Shown piece after piece: positions 44,508 to 52,300 of a stretch of DNA of 64,000 nucleotides. The notes beneath the pieces are model-generated. The model was not told the DNA's origin. It worked only from the letters and a program-made list of their open reading frames with translations, and ran no database searches. The position numbers were made by a program, and so were the translations under genes. The DNA comes from Cryptosporangium phraense. GTDB taxonomy: Bacteria > Actinomycetota > Actinomycetes > Mycobacteriales > Cryptosporangiaceae. Location: assembly GCF_006912135.1 (NCBI RefSeq), contig NZ_VIRS01000035.1, positions 1-64,000 of the forward strand. Reading direction: 5' to 3'. How positions within the stretch are numbered: position 1 is the stretch's first letter; every line of letters starts with the position of its first letter.

Positions 44508-45284
44508 GTGGACCTCGGGAAGCCGGTGCTCCTCCTCACAGAGGATCAACTTCATCTGTTCGGATCGTGGTGGTCGGCCGCATCGGCAGGCGATTCGAGC
44601 ACCTTGATCGTTTTCGTCCCGGGTTTCACCGGGCACGCGCGTGTTGCCGCCGTGCGTCGATTGGTGGTCCGGCTCCGACGCCGTGCCGACATCCTGGTCG
44701 TCGAACTGCGCGGCCACGGACGCAGCGAGGGTCGCTCGACGATGGGCACGAGCGAGGTCCTGGACGTGGCCGCGGCGGTCGAGTGGGGACGGCAGCGCGG
44801 CTACCGGCGGGTCGTCACGGTCGGGTTCTCGTTCGGCGCGGCGGTGGCGCTCTGCCACGCGGCCCTGCGCCGGAGCCCGGACGAGCGGGTGGACGCGGTC
44901 GCCGCGGTGAGCACGCCGTCGCGCTCGTTCGTCCGGGACACCCCGTCGATGCGAGCCGTGCACGTGCTGGTCGAGAGCGTCCCCGGGCGGATCGTCGCCC
45001 GCACGATCTTCAAGGTGCGGCTGGGCCCGGTGACGTCCGACGTCCCGCCGCAGCCGCTGGAACTGATGCCGCTGATCGCCCCCACGCCCGTTTTGCTGGT
45101 GCACGGCCTGGCCGATCACTACTTCCCGATCGAGCACCCGCTGGCGCTGGCCGCGGCGGCCGGGGACAACGCGACGGTCTGGCTCGAACCCGGCTTCGCC
45201 CACGCCGAGAACCGCCTGCCAGTGGCGCTCGCCGACCGCCTGGGGTGGTGGCTCTCGGAGGCGGGCGTCCCGACCGCCCGGTGA
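44508..45284 (+). CDS. Alpha/beta hydrolase
   Basis: 258 residues from the GTG at 44508, with GAGGAGG nine bases upstream. Oxyanion region VFVPGFTGHARV, nucleophile elbow VGFSFGAA, acid VLLVHGLADHYFPIE and His in EPGFAHAENRLP, so the catalytic triad is complete. No signal peptide. Substrate unknown; it stands at the head of the rightward run that leads to lmeA and the thioredoxin gene. Confidence 0.88.
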   Translation: MDLGKPVLLLTEDQLHLFGSWWSAASAGDSSTLIVFVPGFTGHARVAAVRRLVVRLRRRADILVVELRGHGRSEGRSTMGTSEVLDVAAAVEWGRQRGYRRVVTVGFSFGAAVALCHAALRRSPDERVDAVAAVSTPSRSFVRDTPSMRAVHVLVESVPGRIVARTIFKVRLGPVTSDVPPQPLELMPLIAPTPVLLVHGLADHYFPIEHPLALAAAAGDNATVWLEPGFAHAENRLPVALADRLGWWLSEAGVPTAR

Positions 45285-45323
45285 TTACGAGGAGTGGAGA
45301 CAGGGTCTGGCACGATCTGGGTC

Positions 45324-46196
45324 GTGCAGCCGCGCCCCAACTCGGAACCTGACGTGGATCAACCGGACGATCTTCCGGCCCTCCCCGTCCGCTCGGGGCG
45401 CGCCAAGGGCCCCGCCGCGGTCGCCGGGCTGACCGCGCTGGTCGCCGGCGCGGTGCTGGCCGGGGCCTCGTTCGCCGGCCCGGTGCCGTACGCGATCGCG
45501 ATCCTGGCCGGGCAGCTCGCGCTGGTCGGCGCCTGGTGCGCGGTCACCCGTCCGCCCGGGTTGGCGGGCACGGCCGTCGTCGGGGCGCTGACCGCGATCG
45601 CCGCCGACGTCGTCGCGCTGGCCACCGGTGAGCGCGGAGCCGGTCCGCTGGTGGCGGTGCTCGCCTGCGCATTCGGCGCCACCACGTTCACCCAGCTCGC
45701 CCGGGGCGCCGCGCGACGCAACGTCACCGAGGCGTTCGGCGGCACGCTGACCGTGGCGGTGGCCGCGATCGCGCTCGCCGCCACCGTGATCCTGCGACGC
45801 GTCGAGGGCGCGGACCTGGTGGCGCTGATCGTGCTGGCCGCCGCGCTCGGCATGGTCGTGGCCCGGGTGACCGACCTGGTGCTGCCGCACCCGGCGGTGC
45901 GCCCGGAGGTCCCGCGCGGGCTGGTCGGGCTCGGGCTGGGCAGCGCGCTCGCGGCCGGCGGCTCGGCGCTGGCCGCCGCGTACTGGCTCGACCTGTCGGT
46001 CGGTGCGGCCACGCTGGTCGGTTGGCTGGTGGGCACCGCGGCCGTGCTGGCCGACCTCGGCGTCGACCTCGCCCGGGCCGGCCGGCTGGCGGCCGGCAGC
46101 CGGGTGACCGGCGGCACCGCCGGGGCCGCTCTCGGCCCGCTGGTGGCCCTCTGCGTGGCCGCGCCGATCGGCTACCTCGTGGGGCTCACGTTGTGA
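45324..46196 (+). CDS. Unrecognised polytopic membrane protein
   Basis: 290 residues from the GTG at 45324; an earlier GTG at 45294 is possible. About 35 polar residues, then roughly eight hydrophobic helices rich in Ala, Gly, Val and Leu, with a short Arg-rich loop (LARGAARRNVTEAF) and a conserved-looking PHPAVRPEVPRGLVG loop. I do not recognise a family. It lies directly upstream of lmeA (48 bp), so a role in envelope lipid or glycolipid handling is possible but only by position. Confidence 0.7.
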   Translation: MQPRPNSEPDVDQPDDLPALPVRSGRAKGPAAVAGLTALVAGAVLAGASFAGPVPYAIAILAGQLALVGAWCAVTRPPGLAGTAVVGALTAIAADVVALATGERGAGPLVAVLACAFGATTFTQLARGAARRNVTEAFGGTLTVAVAAIALAATVILRRVEGADLVALIVLAAALGMVVARVTDLVLPHPAVRPEVPRGLVGLGLGSALAAGGSALAAAYWLDLSVGAATLVGWLVGTAAVLADLGVDLARAGRLAAGSRVTGGTAGAALGPLVALCVAAPIGYLVGLTL

Positions 46197-46244
46197 CCGA
46201 GGTATTACGTCCTACCTACCTACTGAGCACTCCGGAGGAAACAG

Positions 46245-46982
46245 GTGGCCGAGAGGCGACGACGGGCCGTCGGGTGCCTGACGATCCTGCTGGTCCTGGC
46301 CATCATCGTCTGCGGGGTGGGCGTGTTCGCCGACCGCGCGCTGGCCAACGTGGTCGAGAAGCGGCTGAACACCGCGGTCGCCGACAACCTGCGCAACAAC
46401 GGCACGCCGGCCGCGAAGACCGACGTCCAGGTCGTCGGGTTCCCGTTCATCACCCAGCTGCTCTCCGGTGATTTCGACGGCGGCGACGTCCACCTGACCA
46501 CGGTCAAGACCCCCGAGGCGACGATCGACAAGGTCGACCTGAAGCTCCGGGACGTCACGATCCCCCAGGACGTCCTGCGTGGCGCCCAGCCGCACGACAT
46601 CACGGCCAAGACCGTCACCGGCACCGGACAGCTGTCGGTCGGCGAGATCGCCCGCCGCTTCGACCTGAAGGGGCTCAAGCTGCAGAGCGCCGGCTCGGCC
46701 GTCCGGGCCTCGCTGCCGATCGAGGTCCCGGTCGTCGGCACGGTCGACGTCAGCGCCGACGTGACGCCGAAGCTCGACGGCAACCAGCTGACGTTCGACG
46801 TCGCGAACGTCAGCGCGGCCGGCGTCGACGTGCCGAACTCGGTCGTCCGGCAACTGACGAACCAGTTCGCGAAGCCGGTCGAGCTCGCGCTGCCGTTCGC
46901 GGTGAAACTCGACCGGGTCAGCGCGAGCAACGGCACGCTCACGGTCTACGGCAGCGCGGCCGATGTCCCGGTCGTGAAATAG
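46245..46982 (+). CDS. LmeA-like DUF2993 phospholipid-binding protein
   Basis: 245 residues, GTG with GGAGG eight bases upstream. One N-terminal membrane helix (LTILLVLAIIVCGVGVFADRAL) and a periplasmic DUF2993 domain with VGFPFITQLLSGDFDGGDVHLTTVKTPEATIDKVDLKLRDV. In mycobacteria LmeA (Rv0817c) is needed for mannan elongation on lipomannan and sits next to a thioredoxin gene, as here. Likely an envelope lipid-carrier function. Confidence 0.85.
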   Translation: MAERRRRAVGCLTILLVLAIIVCGVGVFADRALANVVEKRLNTAVADNLRNNGTPAAKTDVQVVGFPFITQLLSGDFDGGDVHLTTVKTPEATIDKVDLKLRDVTIPQDVLRGAQPHDITAKTVTGTGQLSVGEIARRFDLKGLKLQSAGSAVRASLPIEVPVVGTVDVSADVTPKLDGNQLTFDVANVSAAGVDVPNSVVRQLTNQFAKPVELALPFAVKLDRVSASNGTLTVYGSAADVPVVK

Positions 46983-47010
46983 GCCGGGCCCCGGCCGGTG
47001 TTGGGCGGTC

Positions 47011-47439
47011 ATGGACCTCGGGGTGCGGGTGCTGGTCTTACTGGCGGTGCTGGTGGTCGCGACCGCCGGTGGCCTCGTCTGGCGCGCCCGCAACGGCCGG
47101 GTCCGCAGCACCGCTGACGAGGGGACGCACATGTGGGAGGAACTGGGCATCCGGCCCGAGGCCGCGGCGGTGACCCTGGTGCAGTTCTCGTCCGCGTTCT
47201 GCGCGCCCTGCCGCGCCACCCGCCGGATCCTGACCGACGTCGCCGGGCGCCTGCCCCAGGTGCAGCACGTCGAGGTCGACGCCGAATCCCACCTGGACGC
47301 CGTGCGCGCGCTGGACGTCCAGAGCACCCCGACGACGCTCCTGGTGGACCGAACCGGGCGGATCGCCGGGCGGGCGGTCGGGCAGCCCCGGCGGGACGAC
47401 GTTCTCAAAGCGATCGGCCCTTTCCTCTCAGACCAGTAG
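47011..47439 (+). CDS. Membrane-anchored thioredoxin-like protein (ThiX type)
   Basis: 142 residues. An N-terminal membrane helix (VLVLLAVLVVATAGGLVW) and a thioredoxin fold with the redox motif CAPC in SAFCAPCRATRRIL and the cis-Pro in STPTTLLVDRTG. Corresponds in position to Rv0816c of M. tuberculosis. Either exported or membrane-tethered; a role in thiol redox control next to sulfurtransferases is expected. 28 bp after lmeA. Confidence 0.9.
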   Translation: MDLGVRVLVLLAVLVVATAGGLVWRARNGRVRSTADEGTHMWEELGIRPEAAAVTLVQFSSAFCAPCRATRRILTDVAGRLPQVQHVEVDAESHLDAVRALDVQSTPTTLLVDRTGRIAGRAVGQPRRDDVLKAIGPFLSDQ

Positions 47440-47521
47440 GAATTGCACGCCGGTGCACTAGTTGTCCCGCACACCAGGAGTAGCATCCCAAATTCCGAGA
47501 CAGCCCAGCTCGGGGGTTTGC

Positions 47522-47534
47522 TACGCTGGCCAGC
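47522..47534 (+). promoter_or_regulatory. Promoter -10 for a leaderless small ORF
   Basis: TACGCT at 47522-47527 is followed by seven bases and then the ATG at 47535, the standard geometry for transcription starting on the A of the start codon. A plausible weak -35 (GACAGC) lies at 47499-47504. No Shine-Dalgarno sequence is present, in agreement with leaderless translation. Confidence 0.7.
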
Positions 47535-47609
47535 ATGAGCTCCCTGCTCACCAAGCGCCGCGCGGTGGACCTGTGCCGCGTCGGTAGCTGCCTGTGTCCC
47601 CCGGCCTGA
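47535..47609 (+). CDS. 24-residue Cys leader peptide (attenuator) of the sulfur operon
   Basis: Reads MSSLLTKRRAVDLCRVGSCL followed by CPPA and TGA. Three Cys codons at positions 14, 19 and 21. Small leaderless peptides of this kind (R-R-x-V-D-L-C-R-V pattern with a Cys cluster) are known upstream of sulfur-assimilation genes in mycobacteria and other actinobacteria, where slow decoding of Cys codons controls the downstream genes. Here it precedes DUF4395, a CysA2-type sulfurtransferase and DUF1416. Too short for standard gene callers. Confidence 0.85.
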   Translation: MSSLLTKRRAVDLCRVGSCLCPPA

Positions 47610-47640
47610 CGCCGGGCGATGCTTCCTGCGTGACCGTCGC

Positions 47641-47669
47641 CCTGACCCCCCGCACGTGGACGTCAGGAG
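47641..47669 (+). promoter_or_regulatory. Hairpin covering the DUF4395 ribosome-binding site
   Basis: CCTGAC (47641-47646) can pair with GTCAGG (47662-47667), whose last bases are part of the SD AGGAG (47665-47669), five bases before the ATG at 47674. This would hide the site unless a ribosome stalled on the leader peptide 30-40 bases upstream changes the fold. Pairing was judged by eye; alternatives such as GGGCGA/TCGCCC (about 47613-47641) exist and could form the competing structure. Confidence 0.55.
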
Positions 47670-47673
47670 AGTC

Positions 47674-48132
47674 ATGTCCCCACCTTTACGGCCGGCTTCG
47701 GTCGACCCGCGCGGCCCGCGTTTCGCCGCCTGGGTGACGACCGTCGTCCTCGCAGTCGTCCTACTCACCGGCAGCGGCTGGCTCCTGGCCGCCCAGACCC
47801 TGGTGTTCGCGCTCGGCGCGTTCGTCGGGCTGGGTGCCGCTCCCTACGCAGTGCTCTACCGGACGCTCGTCGCCCCTCGGCTGGCTCCTCCGGCCGAGCG
47901 CGAGGACGCCACCCCGGTGCAGTTCGCTCAGGGTGTCGGCTTCGCGTTCGCGCTGGTCGGCACCATCGGTTACCTCACCGGCGCCCCGCTGGTCGGTGTC
48001 GTGGCCACCGCAGCCGCCCTGATCGCCGCGTTTCTCAACGCCGCGTTCGGGCTCTGCCTCGGTTGTCTCGCGTACCTTCGCGGTCGACTGCTAATCCACC
48101 ACCTCACCCGCCACACACGAAGGAGTGTCTGA
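47674..48132 (+). CDS. DUF4395 membrane protein
   Basis: 152 residues from the ATG at 47674 (AGGAG upstream). Four hydrophobic segments (WVTTVVLAVVLLTGSGWLL, LVFALGAFVGLGAAPYAVL, FAQGVGFAFALVGTIGYLTG, VVATAAALIAAFLNAAFGLCLGC). The C-x-x-C in GLCLGC near residue 131 is the DUF4395 hallmark and suggests redox or sulfur relay in the membrane. Its stop touches the sulfurtransferase start (TGAATG), so they are coupled. Function not established. Confidence 0.88.
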   Translation: MSPPLRPASVDPRGPRFAAWVTTVVLAVVLLTGSGWLLAAQTLVFALGAFVGLGAAPYAVLYRTLVAPRLAPPAEREDATPVQFAQGVGFAFALVGTIGYLTGAPLVGVVATAAALIAAFLNAAFGLCLGCLAYLRGRLLIHHLTRHTRRSV

Positions 48133-48966
48133 ATGAGCCGCGAGTCCGCGCTCGTCTCGACCGACTGGGCCGAGAAGAACCTCAACGCCGAGAACACGGT
48201 CTTCGTCGAGGTCGACGAAGACACCACGGCGTACGACAACGGGCACATCCCCGGTGCGATCAAGCTCGACTGGAAGACCGATCTCCAGGACCCGGTGCGT
48301 CGCGACTTCGTCAACAAGGAGCAGTTCGAGGCCCTGCTCTCCAGCAAGGGCATCGGCAACGACGACACGGTCGTGCTCTACGGCGGCAACAACAACTGGT
48401 TCGCGGCCTACGCCTACTGGTACTTCAAGCTCTACGGCCACGAGGCCGTGAAGCTGATCGACGGCGGCCGCAAGAAGTGGGAGCTCGACGGGCGCGAGCT
48501 CGTCAAGGACGTGCCCTCGCGGGCCGCCACCTCCTACACCGCCCAGGAGCAGGACACCTCGATTCGGGCGTTCCGCGACGAGGTCGTGTCCGCGATCGGC
48601 GTCCAGAACCTGGTCGACGTCCGGTCGCCCGACGAGTTCTCCGGCAAGCTGCTCGCGCCGGCGCACCTCCCGCAGGAGCAGTCGCAGCGCGGTGGCCACA
48701 TCCCGACCGCGCTCAACGTCCCGTGGAGCAAGGCCGCCAACGAAGACGGAACGTTCAAGTCCGACGACGACCTTCGTAAGCTCTACGGCGAGGTCGGCCT
48801 GGACGACAGCAAGGACACGATCGCGTACTGCCGCATCGGCGAGCGCTCGAGCCACACCTGGTTCGTGCTGCGCGAGCTGCTGGGCCACCAGAACGTCAAG
48901 AACTACGACGGTTCGTGGACCGAGTACGGTTCGCTGATCGGCGTCCCGATCGAGAAGGATGTCTGA
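48133..48966 (+). CDS. Thiosulfate sulfurtransferase (CysA2/SseA type rhodanese)
   Basis: 277 residues, two rhodanese domains. Active domain at the C-terminus with the catalytic Cys in AYCRIGERSSHTW (near residue 234); the N-terminal domain is inactive. Transfers sulfane sulfur from thiosulfate to thiophilic acceptors. Matches the mycobacterial CysA2/CysA3 group including CRIGERS. Followed by DUF1416 two bases after its stop, the conserved cysA-sseC pair. Confidence 0.95.
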   Translation: MSRESALVSTDWAEKNLNAENTVFVEVDEDTTAYDNGHIPGAIKLDWKTDLQDPVRRDFVNKEQFEALLSSKGIGNDDTVVLYGGNNNWFAAYAYWYFKLYGHEAVKLIDGGRKKWELDGRELVKDVPSRAATSYTAQEQDTSIRAFRDEVVSAIGVQNLVDVRSPDEFSGKLLAPAHLPQEQSQRGGHIPTALNVPWSKAANEDGTFKSDDDLRKLYGEVGLDDSKDTIAYCRIGERSSHTWFVLRELLGHQNVKNYDGSWTEYGSLIGVPIEKDV

Positions 48967-48968
48967 GT

Positions 48969-49271
48969 ATGTGCGGAGCACCTGAGCAGGGCAACGACCT
49001 GAGCACCGAGGGCATCGACACCACCAAGGAGACCGTGATCCAGGGTGTCGTGACCGCCGGTGACGGTTCGCCGGTGCCCAGCGCGTTCGTCCGGTTGCTC
49101 GACTCGACCGGCGAGTTCACCGCCGAGGTGGTGTCGTCGGCGACCGGGCAGTTCCGCTTCTTCGCGGCGCCGGGCGAGTGGACGGTGCGAGCACTGCACG
49201 CCAGCGGCAACGGCCAGACCGCCGTCTCCGCCGACAAGGGCGTCAACCAGGCGAGCCTCGTGCTGGTCTGA
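48969..49271 (+). CDS. DUF1416 (SseC) family protein
   Basis: 100 residues from the ATG at 48969, two bases after the upstream stop. The N-terminal MCGAPEQG and a carboxypeptidase-regulatory-like beta sandwich (TVIQGVVTAGDGSPVPSAFVRLLDSTGEFTAEV) are family features. In mycobacteria sseC follows cysA; biochemical role unknown. Last gene of the sulfur operon, before a strong terminator. Confidence 0.92.
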   Translation: MCGAPEQGNDLSTEGIDTTKETVIQGVVTAGDGSPVPSAFVRLLDSTGEFTAEVVSSATGQFRFFAAPGEWTVRALHASGNGQTAVSADKGVNQASLVLV

Positions 49272-49280
49272 GTCAGCAAC

Positions 49281-49315
49281 GAAAGCGCGCCCGGCGGTAC
49301 GCCGGGCGCGCTTTC
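49281..49315. terminator. Bidirectional terminator between the sulfur operon and the TIR-WD40 gene
   Basis: GAAAGCGCGCCCGGCG (49281-49296), loop GTA, CGCCGGGCGCGCTTTC (49300-49315): 16-bp perfect stem lying 10 bp after the DUF1416 stop and 4 bp beyond the stop of the convergent gene. Serves both sides. Confidence 0.88.
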
Positions 49316-49318
49316 GCG

Positions 49319-52300
49319 TCACCGGGGACAAGTCGGACGGTATTCCAGATCCCGGATCGTCTCTTTCCACTCCTGCTCGGAGAACCCCCCGGCCGCGGCC
49401 GCGCACGCCGCCGGTACCACCTGCTCGCCGTACTGGTGCAACTGCCGCCGCACGTTCCAGACCCACGATGTGGTGTCGCGCCCGGTGACCACGACCGTCG
49501 AGCCGTCCAAGCCGAAGGCGACGTCGGTGACGCCGTCCGTCGGACCGCTCAGCGCCACGATCTCCGGCACATCCGCCGGGTTGGTGACGTCATAGAGCTT
49601 CGTCGTCGGGCCATTGCCCACAGCGGCCAGAGTCCGGCTGTCCGGGCTGAACGCGATCTCCGAGATCGGCCCGGCGGGATTCGTGATCGTCCCGATCCGC
49701 TGTGACCACGACGTCCCGCTCCAGAGAATCACCTGGCCGTCGTGCGTCATCGCCAGCAGGCGTCCGTCGGGGCTGAACGCGAGCCGACTCACGTTGCCGT
49801 CGCCGGTCTTCGTGGTACGGATCAGCGTTGGGCGCGCCGGGTCAGAGAGGCGCCAAAGGCGGAACGACTTGTCCTCGCCGAGTGTCGCGAGCGTGCGGCC
49901 GTCTGGGCTGAAGGCGACCGCGCTGGTTCCGAGCCGCTCGTGGGTGGCGCTTCCGGGCAGGACCGCGATGCGGGTGGCGTGGCTGGTGTCGGTCACCCGC
50001 CAGACCAGGACGTGCCCGTCGGCCGCGGCGGCGGCGAGCAGGTCGCCCCGGGCACTCAGCTCGACGTCGTCCCCGCCGGTGAGCCTCGCCGTGTCGACCA
50101 GCGGTAGGAACGCACCCGGCACCGGCGCCGCCGGAGTGCTGGCGTCCCAGAGCACGACTCCGCCCGAGCCGATCGCGGCCAACCGTCGTCCGGATCGATC
50201 GACGGCGAAATCCGCGACCAGGAAGTAGTTCTCGTTCGGGTCCTCCTGGATCGCGCGAAGTCGGGTCGAGCGCAGACCTTCGGCCGTCCAGTAGAAGATC
50301 CGGCGGCCGGATCCCCCGGCTGCGTACACGCCGTCCCGCAGCGCCGCGACCGTGAACAACCCGGTCGACCCGGCGGCTTGGCTTTCGGTCGGCCGGAACA
50401 TCGCGCCGACCGGCGTCGGATCGCGCGGATCCCAGAACAACGTATCGGAACCGCTCGTGGCCAACGTGGTGCCGGCCGGGTTGACGGCGACCTGGAAGAC
50501 CGCGGAGGTACTGCCGCGAAGGACCCCGACCGGGCGGCCGGCCGGGAGCTCCCAGAGCCGCACGGTCTGGTCGAGGCTGCCGGTGGCCATCAGGTCGGAG
50601 TGCGGAACGAAGACGATCGACGCGACCGTGTTGCTGTGCCCTCGCAGCGTCGTGAGCAGCCGGGGGCGGCCCGGCCGCTGAACGTCCCAGATGTCGACGG
50701 TCGAGTCGGCCTTCCCGACCGCCAGCCGCCGGTCGTCGGCGCTGAACTCGACGGCGAAGACCCGGTCGGAGGCGTTGAATTCGCTCGAGGGACCCGGAAA
50801 CCCGCCGAGTCCCCGAGGATGACGGGGATCGGCCAGGTCCCACAGCCGCACGCCGGTCCCGTCCCCACCGACGGCCAGCAGGCGTCCGGAGTGGCTGAAC
50901 TGCACCGCCCCCGTCGCCGTGTAGATCGACTCGACCTTCGCGTCGGAGGGGAGCGTCGCCACCCGGACGGGCGCGGTCGGCTGCGCGATGTCCCACAGCG
51001 TGACGGCTTTGCCGGCGTAAGCAGCGAGATAACGGTCGTCCGGCGAAACTGCCACCCCCTCGATCACGTTGTCCGGGGGGATCGGCACGATGCTCGTCGT
51101 TCGCGGGTGCCGCGGATCGCGGACGTCGATCAGCGCGACCCGGCGTTCGTCGACACCGTGATCGAACCCCAGCGCGATGAACGTCCCGTCGTGGGAAACG
51201 GCGGGCCGCGTCTGCGCCGCGATCGCGAGCGTCGCCAGCAGCGTCGGGCGCCCCGGTCTGCTGACGTCCCAGAGCCGCAGCCCGACCTTCGGGTCGTAGC
51301 TGGTTTCAGCCAGCATCCGGCCGTCCGGACGGTAGGCGACGCCGAGCGAGCCGTTGGGCCCCGCCGCCGGAATCGAGCCGATCAGTGCAGTGCGGCGCAT
51401 CAGGACCGAGAGCGAGACGGCCGACTCGATATCCGGGCTGATCTGGCGCGCCGCGACGCCCAGCTTGAGCGCGGTGACCGGGTCGTACGCCAATGCGGAG
51501 TCGGCCCGGGTGAACAGTTCGCGGGAGACAGCGGCCAGGCGTTGCGACTCGACGATTTGCTGTTGCCGCTGGGCCGCCAGCTGCTGGGTGACCGCGTACC
51601 CGGCCACGACGACGGCGACGACCAGCAGAAGCGAGAGGACGCCGGCGATCCGGCCACGCCGGAACCGCTCGCGCCGCACGCTCGCCGACAGGAATTCGCG
51701 GGTGTCCACGGCGAGCTCCAGCTGGGTCTCCATCCGCCGCCGACCCGTCCGGACGCCCAGGTCGCGCAAGGCGGCCGCCAGCCGGTTGCCGTCCCACAGG
51801 TCGGCGGCCTGGCGATCGTTCCGCCGCCAGATCTGGGCCGCCCGGTCAGCGTTCTGCTGCGCCCGCAGCGCCTGCGCCCGCTCCCGGATCGCCGCGTCCA
51901 GCGGTGGCCAGGCGGTGAACAGCGCCTCGTGGGTCACGCCGTACCAGGTGGCCGGGGTGTCCGATCGATCGACGCTGGTGCTCACCAGCCGGGCGTCCAC
52001 GAAGTGGTCGAGGACCTGGGCCGACTCGGGCGCGAGCACGCTGCGGTCAGCCCGACGGCGGGTGGGCCGGTCCTCCGGATCCAGGTGGACGAGCCGGTCG
52101 ACGAGAATTGCGACGATCTCGTCGCGGCTGCGCCCGGTGATCCCGGTGGCCCGGGCGATCGCGGTCTCCGCTTGATCGCTGAGCGCCCCGCGGACGCCGC
52201 CCATCCGCTCGTACGAGGTGGTCGACAACTCGTCGCCCCGGCTGGTGTCCCGGGCCAGCCGAGCGAGCGTGAAGGCCAGCAGCGGCAGGGCCTCGCCGCT

